Part shown: positions 51,101 to 60,889 of the stretch, one piece after another
Numbering within the stretch: position 1 is the first letter of the stretch
Layout: every line of letters starts with the position of its first letter
Source of the DNA: Liolophura sinensis
Lineage: Eukaryota > Mollusca > Polyplacophora > Chitonida > Chitonidae
Length of the DNA stretch: 64,000 nt
Assembly: GCF_032854445.1 (NCBI RefSeq)
Contig: NC_088295.1
Location: forward strand, 75,856,028-75,920,027
Direction of reading: 5' to 3'
The notes under the pieces: generated by a model
What the model was told of the DNA's origin: nothing
The model's input: only the letters and a program-made list of their open reading frames with translations
Databases searched by the model: none
Program-made: the position numbers and the translations under genes

Positions 51101-52010
51101 GTGAGTATCTCAGGGGATTACAAATACTGACTGGGGCATAGTGGGTTATAGGTCTGTACCCAGTCATTCAAAAGTGTATGAGCTAATACTTGTATCAAGT
51201 CATTTTTTTTTATATATTTAAATGTTTGTTCAGACATCATCCAGTGCTGTTCTCCAAAGTCAAAGTATAACAGCAGCATTTTTTTTTTTTAAGAAAAAAG
51301 TTACGAGAAATATGACTTACTTGTAATGTTTTGGGAAAATGGTCCCAGAGGTTTAATACAAGGATGTGAGTACATATACATGCAGAAGTCTTTGACTGGA
51401 GTTTGATGAACATGTAATCCTTGTGGTGCCAGCTTGTGACAACCAAACAAGCTTAAGATCAAAGTCACCTCAACTCGTCTGACGCATACGGTCCTATAAC
51501 TGGAGTTTTACTCCAGTTCTTACGTGTACGTACGTTAATCTTAAAGTCTTAGGACCATCGGCAACTAGGTATTCAAACATAATAATGATCTATTTGTGGT
51601 CAAGCATATTTGAGTTGATAAATCATATATCATTGAATTTTCAGCTCCTCTTAGCCATTTCCACAGAGCTCCATGTCACATGCTGCTCATAATCATACTC
51701 TGATTAAACAACTTGTCCAAAACTCTGACTTTGTGTTTCAGACCCGTATGGAGCCCCTGACCATAGCCCAGGCTACCCATCTCAGTATGGGGGAGGTTTC
51801 CCAATGCCCATGCCCATGGGGTACAATCCATACATGAACTATACCCAGCCCCAGAACCCTTACGGCCAGCCACCAGGATACCCCGGGTATGGTGGGATGC
51901 CTCCTCATGGCTACCCCCAGCCCACAGGATACCCCTACCCACAAGCCCCGGGCTACCCTCAGCAAACACCTTACCCGCAACAAGGCTACCCCCAACAACA
52001 GTGGCGTTAA
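32930..52010 (+). CDS. PDCD6IP: ALIX / PDCD6IP: Bro1-V-PRD ESCRT adaptor, 19 coding exons
   Basis: Cytosolic adaptor that recruits ESCRT-III (CHMP4) and TSG101 for multivesicular body sorting, exosome biogenesis, cytokinetic abscission and membrane repair. Coding exons: 32930-33132, 34175-34229, 36733-36802, 38388-38515, 39152-39305, 39837-39946, 40390-40506, 41001-41223, 43427-43550, 43834-44011, 44627-44848, 45560-45719, 46368-46516, 47927-48061, 48535-48697, 49419-49508, 50294-50419, 51008-51100, 51742-52010. Phases join without a break into 922 aa (human 868). The Bro1 domain is about 1-360, with the CHMP4-binding patch kept as Phe197, Val210 and Val214, and the Tyr in FIYHD at 320. The V domain is about 361-715, with Phe688 in VKFQSK matching human Phe676, the YPXnL-pocket residue. 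The PRD carries PVPTPR (771-776, CIN85-type), PSAP (816-819, TSG101-type) and the conserved [10 protein letters not shown] (855-864), then a Tyr/Pro/Gln-rich tail. Confidence 0.98.
34175..34229 (+). CDS. PDCD6IP: ALIX exon 2 (residues 69-86)
   Basis: 55 nt; [18 protein letters not shown]. Acceptor TTTATTTAACAG, donor CAG|GTGAAA. Too short to appear as a long open frame; found by phase and homology. Confidence 0.95.
35105..35131 (+). CDS. Candidate 27-nt in-frame microexon of ALIX
   Basis: Lies in intron 2 between AAATTTTCAG and a consensus donor GTAAGTACC. Its 27 nt read TSSQVPVTP in the phase-0 frame required by exons 2 and 3, so inclusion would insert 9 residues between ENQ and IRVQFKW in the Bro1 domain. 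Not needed to match human ALIX, so an alternative exon at most; it may be a chance pair of splice motifs. Confidence 0.4.
35923..36016. repeat. 28-bp repeat, about 3.3 copies, in ALIX intron 2
   Basis: Units start at 35925, 35953 and 35981 and each contains GTAAGTATTG, so the array is a run of three consensus-like donor motifs in the transcribed strand. Confidence 0.9.
36378..36590 (+). mobile_element. SINE-B copy in ALIX intron 2
   Basis: AGTAGAGCGTCCGCTTCGGG, TAGATCCAGGGTCAATC (B box), CACACCTAAGACCTTAAAAG, GGAAATAGTGCAATGACTAG; matches the reverse complement of 20793-21137. Confidence 0.85.
36733..36802 (+). CDS. PDCD6IP: ALIX exon 3 (residues 87-109)
   Basis: 70 nt; [19 protein letters not shown] and on to a split codon at donor CTGG|GTAAGA. 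Matches human ICLTFTWKDAFDKGSLFGG. Short exon found by homology and phase. Confidence 0.95.
37110..37143 (+). mobile_element. Isolated tRNA-like SINE head
   Basis: GACCGCCTCAGTGGCCTAAT plus GGTTAGAGCGTCC: A-box region only, then unrelated sequence. Not a complete tRNA. Confidence 0.55.
37862..38090 (+). mobile_element. SINE-B-related copy in ALIX intron 3
   Basis: CGCTTGGCGGTTAGCAG head, GGTGGTTGTCATGTCTGGTG body, GTCGTCATATGACTGAAAAG and a TTAAACCCCAAGCATTTATT tail with an ATTC-type end. Confidence 0.75.
38388..38515 (+). CDS. PDCD6IP: ALIX exon 4 (residues 110-152)
   Basis: Acceptor CTCTCCACAG, then [20 protein letters not shown] and on to KLFQ at donor CAA|GTATGT. The segment around LFN(I/C)GALQSQIA is a Bro1-family hallmark. 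Confidence 0.96.
38633..38765. repeat. 71-bp tandem duplication in ALIX intron 4
   Basis: Two copies sharing GACCTGGGATAGTC and TGTTTTCCAATGAGGCAGC, offset 71 bp. A second duplication of roughly 120 bp, sharing a CACATTAAGTGTA-like start and GTTTCTSTTGTTTCT, follows at about 38815-39050. Confidence 0.8.
39152..39305 (+). CDS. PDCD6IP: ALIX exon 5 (residues 153-203)
   Basis: [15 protein letters not shown] through [16 protein letters not shown]. Contains Phe197, equivalent to the first hydrophobic residue of the human CHMP4-binding triad. Donor GCTG|GTAAAT. Confidence 0.97.
39837..39946 (+). CDS. PDCD6IP: ALIX exon 6 (residues 204-240)
   Basis: Acceptor [27 protein letters not shown] and on to DLWPR. 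Val210 and Val214 replace human Ile212 and Leu216 of the CHMP4 patch, a conservative change. Donor AGG|GTATGA. Confidence 0.96.
40390..40506 (+). CDS. PDCD6IP: ALIX exon 7 (residues 241-279)
   Basis: 117 nt, phase 0 at both ends; [16 protein letters not shown] through YGEEIARLK, the Bro1 helix that carries the conserved GEEIARL. Donor AAG|GTAAAC. Confidence 0.97.
41001..41223 (+). CDS. PDCD6IP: ALIX exon 8 (residues 280-353)
   Basis: Acceptor [19 protein letters not shown] through FIYHDKIPD (Tyr320, equivalent to the human Src-linked Tyr319) to ERFT at donor ACAG|GTAAGT. End of the Bro1 domain. Confidence 0.97.
43427..43550 (+). CDS. PDCD6IP: ALIX exon 9 (residues 354-394)
   Basis: Acceptor [29 protein letters not shown], the Bro1-to-V linker and first V-domain helix. 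Donor AACAG|GTACTA. Confidence 0.96.
43834..44011 (+). CDS. PDCD6IP: ALIX exon 10 (residues 395-454)
   Basis: [17 protein letters not shown] through [11 protein letters not shown] at donor GAG|GTGAGT. V-domain arm. Its last 34 nt and donor recur in degenerate form 112 bp downstream. Confidence 0.97.
44089..44129 (+). pseudogene. Degenerate duplicate of the 3' end of ALIX exon 10
   Basis: The segment reads [11 protein letters not shown] followed by GTGAGG, against [11 protein letters not shown] followed by GTGAGT in the true exon, exactly 112 bp downstream. There is no good acceptor in front, so it is a partial exon copy rather than a complete alternative exon. Confidence 0.7.
44627..44848 (+). 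CDS. PDCD6IP: ALIX exon 11 (residues 455-528)
   Basis: Acceptor [28 protein letters not shown] and on to DILSKPQ, phase 0 at both ends. V-domain coiled-coil arm; donor CAG|GTACAT. Confidence 0.97.
45560..45719 (+). CDS. PDCD6IP: ALIX exon 12 (residues 529-581)
   Basis: Acceptor [26 protein letters not shown] through EAKFDM. Uses donor ATATGT|GTAAGA, which leaves a T that pairs with exon 13 to make Ser582. Confidence 0.95.
46368..46516 (+). CDS. PDCD6IP: ALIX exon 13 (residues 582-631)
   Basis: [18 protein letters not shown] through EALLGKIQ. The donor CAG|GTCATA is weak (no A at +3/+4), but phase and homology both require it. Confidence 0.93.
46751..47051 (-). mobile_element. Full-length SINE-A in ALIX intron 13
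   Basis: Complete body and tRNA head (diverged A box), preceded by a doubled TTGGTGTTTATTTATTTA tail. Flanked by TTGCTGTRTG (46744 and 47052), an imperfect target duplication. Confidence 0.88.
47927..48061 (+). CDS. PDCD6IP: ALIX exon 14 (residues 632-676)
   Basis: Acceptor [28 protein letters not shown] through [10 protein letters not shown]; phase 0 at both ends, donor AAG|GTGAGA. Confidence 0.96.
48535..48697 (+). CDS. PDCD6IP: ALIX exon 15 (residues 677-730)
   Basis: Acceptor [25 protein letters not shown] (Phe688 in the late-domain YPXnL pocket) through [19 protein letters not shown], crossing from the V domain into the proline-rich region. Confidence 0.97.
49329..49368. repeat. GT microsatellite in ALIX intron 15
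   Basis: (GT)n of about 20 bp, then GCATGTGCATATTTGTGTGTG; it lies 50-90 bp ahead of the exon 16 acceptor. Confidence 0.9.
49419..49508 (+). CDS. PDCD6IP: ALIX exon 16 (residues 731-760), proline-rich
   Basis: Acceptor [27 protein letters not shown] and a Ser-rich stretch to donor CCG|GTAAGG. Contains a PPRPP SH3-type motif. Assigned by phase continuity, since PRD sequence is poorly conserved. Confidence 0.88.
50294..50419 (+). CDS. PDCD6IP: ALIX exon 17 (residues 761-802), proline-rich
   Basis: Acceptor TGTTGTATAG; includes [20 protein letters not shown] fits the PxPxxR motif that in human ALIX (PTPAPR) binds CIN85/CD2AP SH3 domains. Donor TATG|GTAAAC. Failure to splice would add 12 codons ending SSSSQDY and then TGA at 50452-50454. 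Confidence 0.9.
50608..50672 (-). mobile_element. SINE-A tail fragment in ALIX intron 17
   Basis: TATTTATTTATTTGATGGGTG and ACTCAAGAATATTCCACTTA remain of the 3' end. Confidence 0.65.
51008..51100 (+). CDS. PDCD6IP: ALIX exon 18 (residues 803-833), PSAP motif
   Basis: Acceptor GTGTGCAG; Gly/Ala/Gln/His-rich segment containing PSAP, the TSG101-UEV late-domain motif also present in human ALIX, then a Gln-rich run. Donor TACA|GTGAGT. Confidence 0.92.
51742..52010 (+). CDS. PDCD6IP: ALIX exon 19 (residues 834-922), Tyr/Pro-rich tail and stop
   Basis: Acceptor TTGTGTTTCAG; the conserved [10 protein letters not shown] lies in its first third, followed by repeated GYP/PYPQ motifs. Human ALIX uses comparable PPYP...YP sequences for ALG-2 and self-association. 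TAA at 52008-52010. Confidence 0.97.
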
Positions 52011-52879
52011 ACGCTCTTGCTGAAGCAAAATGTGATATATACCAATGTTTGTTAATAGTCTGCAGAAAATGGCCATAGTGTAGAGTGGCACTTCATTTTT
52101 CGCCGTATCCTGTGGAATTTTTTATTTAAGTCTGCTGTCTAGTAGTCTAGAGGATCAATTCATGTAAAACTGTCTTCAATAATATGTATATATTTAGAAT
52201 TAAATATAGAATAAGCGGCCTGTACAATGAGTGCATACATTCTGTTACCCAAAGTTTGACCTGCTTATCCAGTAGTGTCATATCCCAGCAGATATGTATA
52301 TATATATATATATGTAAGTGTATATATATATAAGCATATAATATATATAAGCATCTTCAAAATGAAGCTTATTCTGGTCGTTCTTAAAGCTTGTTTTATT
52401 TTTCTTGTCATATGGCGCATGTGAGCTCATGTGTAATATGTACATGAAGAACTATTTATGGTTCTGCGAAGATGAAAAAGCCTACAGATACCACCTAGTT
52501 GGATTTATATATTGTGGGGATTTATATACTACTGGCAAAGGATTTAGAGATCTTGTAGGATTTTTCAGAGCTTTAACTAACGCTCATATTAAATATTAAT
52601 ATTTTCATGCACATTGGCTCCTTGAATTCTGGAATGAAACTTTTTTGGGGATGCAAATATATCCTTTAAACTTTTTTTGCTTTTCCTTTTTTTTTTTTCT
52701 TTTTTTTTTTTTTGGTTTATTTTCAAATAGTCCTTCTGTAGTTGAGATTTTTGATCAGCTGATCTCTCTTGAATTACAGTTTTGCAGACTGGTAAACAAG
52801 AGTGCCAATATAAATGGAGTAAAATGTCAGCAAAAAAGTGGCAAATATTGTTCTGTGTGTACAGGTGATTTGAAAAGGA

Positions 52880-53118
52880 TGCCCTCGCTGGTCGAGGGGA
52901 CCGAAGGCTTCCATTGGATGTCCAAGGGTCCGTAACCAATGAGGTTGAAGGTTAGAATCCTGCTCCTGCTGGTTAACCAATGGAAAAGTTTGACACATAG
53001 CTTGCAAGGTGTGATAATTCCCCAAGCTGTATCTGCTTTCCCTCCAACTGTAAAGTTGGCTGACGTCCAAAAAGTGAAATATTCTTGAGTGAGGTGTAAA
53101 TCACCTATCAAATAATAG
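52880..53118 (+). mobile_element. SINE in the ALIX 3' UTR with SINE-A-like tail
   Basis: The last 60 bp (GCTGACGTCCAAAAAGTGAAATATTCTTGAG region) match the SINE-A tail, but the 5' half (CTCGCTGGTCGAGGGGACCG ... GGTTAGAATCCTGCTCC) is not the SINE-A head, so it is a separate family or chimera. Confidence 0.7.
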
Positions 53119-53991
53119 GGTATATTTGTATTTTATGATGGAAAACGTTGCCACATGATCATAAAGCATACCCAGCTTTAACTTGTGTAAAAAATTCAAA
53201 AATATGGATTTAAAATTTTGCACACATGACAGTAAAGTTTTCTTTTATTCTTTATATACATGTATTAAAATTCATATGTATATATATATGTACAGGCTTC
53301 TGGGTATGTCTTCACAACAGGATGAAACCATTGTGCTGCTGATTAAATTATAACCTATTAACTGAATCTTTTTGGGTTTTCCTATCTTTGCAGTATGTTT
53401 AAACATTTTATTTGTGACTCCCATCCATACAACTGTTTGTTGTGATGTCAGTAAAACACCAATTAAATACATGCATATCTAATTATAATGGTACAATGAA
53501 GCATGACAATTATGGAATAACTGTTCCAGCAGTATCAAGAGCTGCAATACCAGATGGCTGTCATGGATACCCATACGACTTATGCATACGTGATGTTTGT
53601 TAACTTACATGTAAAATCATGATTTGTATGCATTGCCTTAAATTCCAAATATGCTTTCTGTCATTAATTCTGGTGTTCAAAGATACCAGATTGTGAATAA
53701 TTTTTTTGTTTTTTGTTGATTATTATCATTAATATTTCGTCATGGGAAGGGACAGAAGGAATATTGTGCACATTCATGCATCTCCGTTAAGACTCGTTTT
53801 AATGTTTGTTTATATGTTTATCTTTGTTTATGAGTCTATCCCTTAGAAATCTATGTTAGTGCTAAATGAGTTATTTGCTTCATGTGCTGTACTTCGGATC
53901 AAAGATAAATGGCAGTAGCATGTTCATAATATTAGCATCAGTCTTTCCTTGTAAGGAAATTGTATGATGATGTAAATTTGGCCTATTTTGA

Positions 53992-53997
53992 AATAAA
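53992..53997 (+). terminator. ALIX polyadenylation signal AATAAA
   Basis: Canonical hexamer followed 40-65 nt downstream by a GU-rich stretch (TTTGTTGTGTGGTGTGTTTT), the expected downstream element. A second AATAAA at 54471 is a weaker alternative. Confidence 0.7.
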
Positions 53998-54020
53998 GAA
54001 GGTACATGTTGTTTCCTTTA

Positions 54021-56239
54021 TAATTAATGGTTGGGTCGCTTGGTTTGTTGTGTGGTGTGTTTTAAATTCTTGTATGGCTCTATGTGTTGTTAAAGTTTGT
54101 ATACTTTAGGTCAGCACAACAAGACAGACTTGTTTGAGAGGTGTGATCTGTTCTGGGTGCGGAGAAGAAATAACGTGGTCTTCACAGAATGTTTCACGTT
54201 TTCGTGTGAAGGAAGAGCTGCCTAATGTAACCTCAATCTGAAATATACATGTAGTAACCGCTCCCTAAATACTGACTGAATTATGTTAATAAGGTGATGA
54301 AATGGGTTATAAATGTTAAATCACCTTTATATCAAATTAGCTCCTCATTTCAGCGGGTGATGATACATAAATTCTTTAATAGGCGTTTAAAATTAGATCG
54401 TGGGGTTTGTATGTGGATAACGTGAAGATTTGTAGTTGGCAACATGTCGGTGTTATAAAACATTTCAAATCAATAAATCTGAACTGAATTTGTTATATCC
54501 ATTTACACCCTTTGGTGTTGAAATTCCATGTTCATGTAGGCCTATTCCTTTTAAAACGCCAATACGTGTGCTGGCAAAACTGAAAAAGTGAAGGATGTCT
54601 GCATATACTTTAAAAAAATAATCTTTTAACAGATAGTCTGTTGTCTGAGTGAAGGTAGAATGTGTTCTATTATTACAGCAGATCATTCTCCCAAATACGA
54701 CTCACATAGTCCATGAATTCAACATAACGCTTCTATTAGACTAACAGGATATGATGTTGAACAAGACAAAATTGTGTTGTAATAACAGAAAACATTCTAG
54801 CATCACTCAGACAACAGATTAATGTTTTGAGTGTAGCAGCAGTGTTGATCTAACAGTGATTCGTGAGCACAATACAAGAAAATAATGTAAAATGGTTGTT
54901 TAAGCTCCTCGGCACATCTTTCCAATCGCGAAAAAAAACAGGCGGAAAAGGCATACATGAGGTGCGTAGAGGAGGGGTGTTCTCTATATGTACATGTACG
55001 TCACATGTAGGTTTTCATTTTACTATGGTTTGGTTTGTACTGCATGTAAGTTTTTTTTTGCGTATAGATTTAGGCCCATAGTGACAATGGAAGACTTCTT
55101 TCTATCGTATTGAAGTGCACATATAGTGTTATGTGAATATTCGCGTTGTTTTTTGTCCCACTGAACTGGGTTTATTCATGATGCTCATCGTTCTCATTCC
55201 CAAAAGGAAAGACAAAGGCTGTTAAAATCACACCCTGAAGATAACAGTGAGATCAGCCATTTATATAGCGATATCATCCGTGAAATTTTTTTATATTGTA
55301 TACGATAAGTAGTAGCCTACATTGTCTTACACAGGATAGAATTTCGGAATTATGTTAGTAATGATTATAGGCCTAGGCCTACAGCTAATCTTGTATGCAT
55401 GGTCTCGTGCGTATAATTACGACACCACGCGTTTTAATACCACTTGACTCATGTCTATATATACAGAAGGTGTACCTTCCTCGTTAAATTGGGTAATTTC
55501 TGGAAATTCAGTTCTCACAGATCCATGATTTTCAAGCACTGAGAATGAAGGCATGCATACATTCGACGAAAACGGCCTTGAATACACGTATATCCGAATG
55601 CTCCAGATAGATGTATATATTGTGCCATGCAATATACGTGTACATGTAATTAGAGTATGTACTTTACACCACAAAGGCTCACACAGCGATTACGTTAGTC
55701 ATTGTTATTTCTACAATTGTTATTTGTTTGGCCAATAAAACTTTGTTTACTGTCGAGGCGAGTCATAAATTGCAGTTCTGAAACGAAAATTGTCCAACCC
55801 TGAAATAGAGGGCCAACCTACTTTTTTCATAAGTGGTCAGATGTTTTTAGTTTTCCTTTTTTTCAAAAGTGAAACTTATTTCAAAAGGGTTAATTTTTAT
55901 TTCCAAAGGAGTCAGCCAGATTATTACAAAACTGCAAGGTCAATTTCCACTTCAAAAATGGAACTTGAAAATTGGTCGATTTTATTTCTAAGGTATATTT
56001 TATTTCAAAACTACCACTTCAAAAATGGTTTCCACACAGTAACAATATATATTGCACATAAAATTCTTTTATTTGGAGAGTCTCTGTTCGAACGTTGATG
56101 AGACTTTATTTAAAAATAAATATAAGTCTGCACCCTGTATATAATTCACTAGTATTGTCCAATATGTACCTATACATATGCATACCAGTTATAGGGCAGT
56201 CTCGTAAGTTAATGTAAACTAGACACGTGAAGATCTCGG
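54021..56239. other. Gene-free stretch downstream of ALIX
   Basis: Frames up to 102 codons with low-complexity content; a second AATAAA at 54471. No gene recognised. Confidence 0.55.
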
Positions 56240-56503
56240 AGGCCCAATATTTATGTATTTATTTCATACTCAAGAATACTCAAACTATTTCACTTAAACG
56301 ACGGCGGCCAGCGTTATGGCAGGAGGAAACCGGGCACAACCCGGAAAAATCCACGACCATCCGCACGTTGTGGCAGACCAACCCATGCCCGTACGAACAG
56401 CCAGCATGAATGAGCTTGACTTGAGTTCACAGCGACCGCATTGGTGAGAGGCTCCTGGGTCATTGCGCTGCACTAGCTAACCAACTGAGCCACGGAGGCC
56501 CCC
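56240..56503 (-). mobile_element. SINE-A, full length but diverged
   Basis: Complete order from ACTCAAGAATA tail to CTGAGCCACGGAGGCCCCC head; small deletions in the body. Confidence 0.88.
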
Positions 56504-57518
56504 AGAAGCACAATATAAATGCCTTTTAAATGCAGATTATGTACAGTAAATATGACCTATCGCTTGATTGATTTCCGGAGCAAAGACATAGCTTCATTAA
56601 TTCTTCAAAAGCAGGTTTACTGTATGTAGTCCATTTCTGTGAGTGAAATTGTATCGCTGATACGGAACTGACACTAACTTATATTTAGGTTTTCTATATG
56701 TAGGCCCTTATATATGCATGTATATATGCATGTAGGCCTATGTATCCATGTATGAAAACATAGACTTATATTCATGTACTTGCACTTAATACAACATATA
56801 TAGCTATATGTGTGATTTCGCATTAAGCCCATATAATTAATATATCGAGCTTCGAAGCGTTCTATATATTTCCGAGCTGTCGTTTGCTTTGCGTTTGACA
56901 TTAAATAAAGGCATTGCATTACATTCCACACAGCCTTTAGCCCAGACTCTGTAAATTGTAGCATGTACTGTATATATATATGTATGTAGGCCTATACCTT
57001 CAGTAATATATGATGAAATGATTGAATCCATTGTCATGCATACAATATAACGTGTATGATACGCAATATTTTATACAGACGATACTGATTTTTTTTTAAT
57101 GGATACTAATTTTTTTTAATGGATGTCCAGAAAAGGTGCAAATTATGACATTTTTTTAATGATCGACTAATTATATAACCATGTGGCTACATGGGTACAC
57201 TGATACACGGCATGCACTTAGCCAATCACTAATAAAACAAACATTTATGCCCCAAGCACAGAGGAATATGAAATCTCGATGTATGGAGAGGAACAGCTGA
57301 TTTAATGAACGAACTATTTTTTAAATTTAATTAGCTCTTTGCTGATCTTCGGAAGAATCTATGGATGAAACATGTAAATCATAAACACCTAGGTATACGT
57401 GATATACACATGCACAGATTTTGTAGGCGGACCTTGGGTCATCTCATAACGATGTACGATGTATAAAAACAAATTATGTGTATATACGGGCCTAGCTATT
57501 TGTGTACAGAAAACGAGG
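56504..57518. other. Gene-free AT-rich stretch
   Basis: Dense in TATATG/TGCATGTA motifs; duplicated TTTTTTTTAATGGATRC near 57089-57125. Nothing else recognised. Confidence 0.5.
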
Positions 57519-57845
57519 TTCAGGCTGTGGTCGACTGGTTGAAGGTCCATGCCTTTCAACCACGATAGGACACACGACTCGCGGGTTCAAACCTGGCGTT
57601 CGTCAGACTTTTTTCTCCGGGCTTAAATCTTGATAGGACCTTCTTGACAAGAAGCAGTCAAAGCTCGTCTGGTCCTTCTTTCATCAATTTGGTGTGCATA
57701 TCTGTATTTGCATAATAATGTTCTTAAATGGTCGGTGTTTTGCCCTCAGGCACTAATTTTTGCACCACCCATAAAAAGGGGCATGACCGTCAAGGTATGA
57801 GTGAGAAAAAAAAACCCCTGAGCATGGCGTTAAACAACAATCAGT
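57519..57845 (+). mobile_element. SINE-C, third tRNA-derived family
   Basis: Head GGTCGACTGGTTGAAGGTCC (A box) with CCTTTCAACCACGATAGG and a good B box GCGGGTTCAAACC, then a unique body to GAGCATGGCGTTAAACAACA. About 330 bp. Confidence 0.75.
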
Positions 57846-58325
57846 GAATACATATTTTCCGAGTCATTCATGATTATCTCATATGAAATGAATAAATGTG
57901 ATCGGAATACAACTGTTTCATCAACTGCTGGAATTACATGTACATGTACTAACCGAATAATACAGTGACTGCTTGATTGCTGTACGAGATATACATGATA
58001 CAGATGTAGACCTATATGTGTCTTGTTTGTATATATAATATGAAATACAAAGACGTTTTGCTTAGTTTGTTTCTAGGTTCTGAAACCGTTTTCAACATTA
58101 TTTCATGTATATACAAGATGGTGCCAGACCGAAGACACGAATTAGGTGTATACATTCTTATAAAATGGCTGTCGAGGGAGGAGGACACAGTACCCAGCAA
58201 ATATAGCGAGCAGACGAGATGAGGCGGTGTATTGAAATCCATTGTCGACTGGATCAGTATAGGGAAGAAATAAACCATTATCCTTCCCATGCACAGATTT
58301 CTTGTAATGTGCAGGTTTTTAGTTA

Positions 58326-58458
58326 TTTTATTTATTTTGATTGATGTTTTAGAATATTTCACTTATACGACGGCGGCCAGTAGTATGGTTTGAGGAAACC
58401 GGGCAAAACCTGAGGGAAACCCACGACCATTCGCAGGTTGCTGGCAGACCTTCCCATG
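58326..58458 (-). mobile_element. SINE-A, 5'-truncated
   Basis: TGATGTTTTAGAATATTTCAC, ACGACGGCGGCCAGTAGTATG to GTTGCTGGCAGACCTTCCCA; head missing. Confidence 0.82.
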
Positions 58459-58494
58459 TTCTGTAATGTCCAGGTCTACACTTACTTGCATGCT

Positions 58495-58546
58495 ATACAT
58501 GTACATGTACATGTTTCATTATACATGTATACATGTATACATGTAG
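58495..58546. repeat. ACATGT microsatellite
   Basis: Runs of TACATG and TATACATG; every unit is self-complementary, so the region can form hairpins on either strand. Confidence 0.85.
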
Positions 58547-60889
58547 GTCGATCAAGATTCGTAACCGAAGCGTGACGGGGAAAACAATATGTAGGCTATG
58601 TACGTGCGCATTCATCCTTGTTAAACGCGTGCCTCTCGTTGGATATATTATGAAGTCTTGGGGCACACACACACACACACAAAACGCGGAGTGAACATCA
58701 CGCATTCGAATCTGGTCTTACCGTTCTTTTAATTGCTTCTTAAGACATATACTTATGATATACCGGGCCCCTATACTGTTACGGAATTTTAAACTGTGAC
58801 CTCTGACAATCCTGGTAGGCTGTATAGGTCAATACCAAAATTGTGAAATTCAAGTTCCTGCGTGAAATCGTAAAACCTCGCAATGCACACAAGACTTCTC
58901 ATTATGGAAGGCCTGCGAAAAGTGGGGAGAAAAGTTTATATAGACACACACACCCATACAAACACCATTACTGTACCGGTAATATATGCATATGTACACG
59001 TGTACGTACGTATGCACTGTTTCATGCACTGATCTACGTTGTTGGACTATATCAGATATACGTATCTTTTAAATGAATTTTTTTCCCAACGTAATGATTA
59101 AATTATGGCATGGATTGTTGTAATGCATATACACCATATATGCTTCGATCCCGCCATTTTCCTTGCAGTAGTCTTCGAAATGAATGCTTATAACTTTTCA
59201 TCCTTATAGATGCATGCAATTATTAACATATACACTGTAAAACAACATTGTACCACAGGTGTACACACAATTGTAACAAACTGTAACATCTAAGTCTTTT
59301 GTGTACTAGACGTATACAACTTTCGTACTTGAGAAAACACCTGGGCCCAGGTGTTTCAAAACTGGTTTAAGACTTCATACTGGATTTAACTTTAAGCCAA
59401 GCCTTCAATGTTGTACTTTGTGGGGAAATGTGTAATAGTACATTGAATGTAAACTAAAGCTGCTGCTGTTGTACTTAATTTGCACAGCTGCGTGGGTTGC
59501 TGAGTTAATAGCAGTATTAGCTAATATACATTTTCGAACAACTGGGCCCACGTGTATTGGTAGTACACACTGAGCAAAGGGAATTGATATCAATCCAAAA
59601 GAATTGAAGCCTTGATTACCCTTTTTATAAGCTAGTATGTACTAAATTTATAACATCGGCATGTAGGCCCACATTATTAATCGTATCAACAAAAATAGGC
59701 GGCAACAGACGGCAGCTGAACATATTCCAGCGCACAAACAAAAACCATTCTTTTTTCCCTGGGCCACAGCCTTTTGTAACACTTCGAGAATAAAGTGACC
59801 CGTTATGCGTTTACAAGCAGCAAAATTATTGAGAAAGTGGGTTAATGTATGCGTGTTTAGTGTTGCAGGGCTATCCATTTTTGTAAGACAGGGGTGAAAC
59901 GTGTGCTTTTTATCAAATGTCGAACAAAGAATAAAGGGTTGAGATGAATTTTATAGGCAATTTCACCAAAAAAAAAAAATACCATTTGGCTTAATGCATT
60001 GCATTTAGTGACTTCACTCATATATGGCGAGCAAAGAAAACACATAAAATAGAGATAACATTACATAGCATCTTGAAAAAAGTTAGCGTTCTACCCTCGT
60101 GTAGACCCTCGTCTTGCTGACACCGAGCTGACAAGAGCTGAGAAAGATTTATCAAAGCTGAGCAGCGGCCGACTAACGTCGACAGTCCAGCTAGCGGTAT
60201 AGAGCCTTGGGCTGTGCGTGTACATGTGTGCAGCCGTCGATTCATGCGCATCACCCCCTGCACACACCCCCTGCACCCCCCTCCCCCCCCACCCAACTGT
60301 TCTTCACCAAGCCATTTTAAGTGGTCTGACATCAGCCCCACGCCTGGTTCAGTCATAATGTGATAAACACTGGACTGAATTTTAACTCATCACAATGCAT
60401 AGAACGACAAAGCCAGATGGGGCTGTGGTAGACACATAACTTTTACACGATGTGGCTTTCCGCCAATGGTTTACTCTATATACATGAAGTTTACTTTGTG
60501 TGAACAATGCCTATATGCTTGACTGAAGAAGAGGAAGGTATGCCAACTGCAAATAAGTAAATCTGAGCTAATTTTAAGTATAATAAGTATTTAAGTATAA
60601 TAAGGGGCCTCGTAGGCCCCTTTAAATATATACATTTATACATTTATCTAGACATGCCTGTAAGCTGTAAAATTAAATTTTTTGGTCATATTAGCATTTT
60701 TATATGGCTCAGTGTATTAAACTGTAGCAATATCCAAACAATACCTGCGAGTGTTGAATTAATGTATATATGATTTGTAAGTATAGCACACTTATGCCAT
60801 AAGTATTAAAACGCGTTAGAAACATGTCTCCAAACTGACTTTCCTCGTCCCATTAGAACACTTTTATGCTCTCACTAGCTGAGGTGTCT
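58547..60889. other. Gene-free stretch with one CpG-richer patch
   Basis: No gene recognised. 60080-60360 has visibly more CpG and GC than its surroundings, with open minus frames up to 112 codons of no recognisable family. Confidence 0.5.

Larger units (their letters stand above)
52011..54020 (+). other. ALIX 3' UTR with internal SINE
   Basis: About 2 kb with no coding signal, ending at the first canonical AATAAA after the stop. Holds a TA microsatellite (52295-52350), long T-runs (52689-52713) and a SINE at 52880-53118. Confidence 0.65.
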
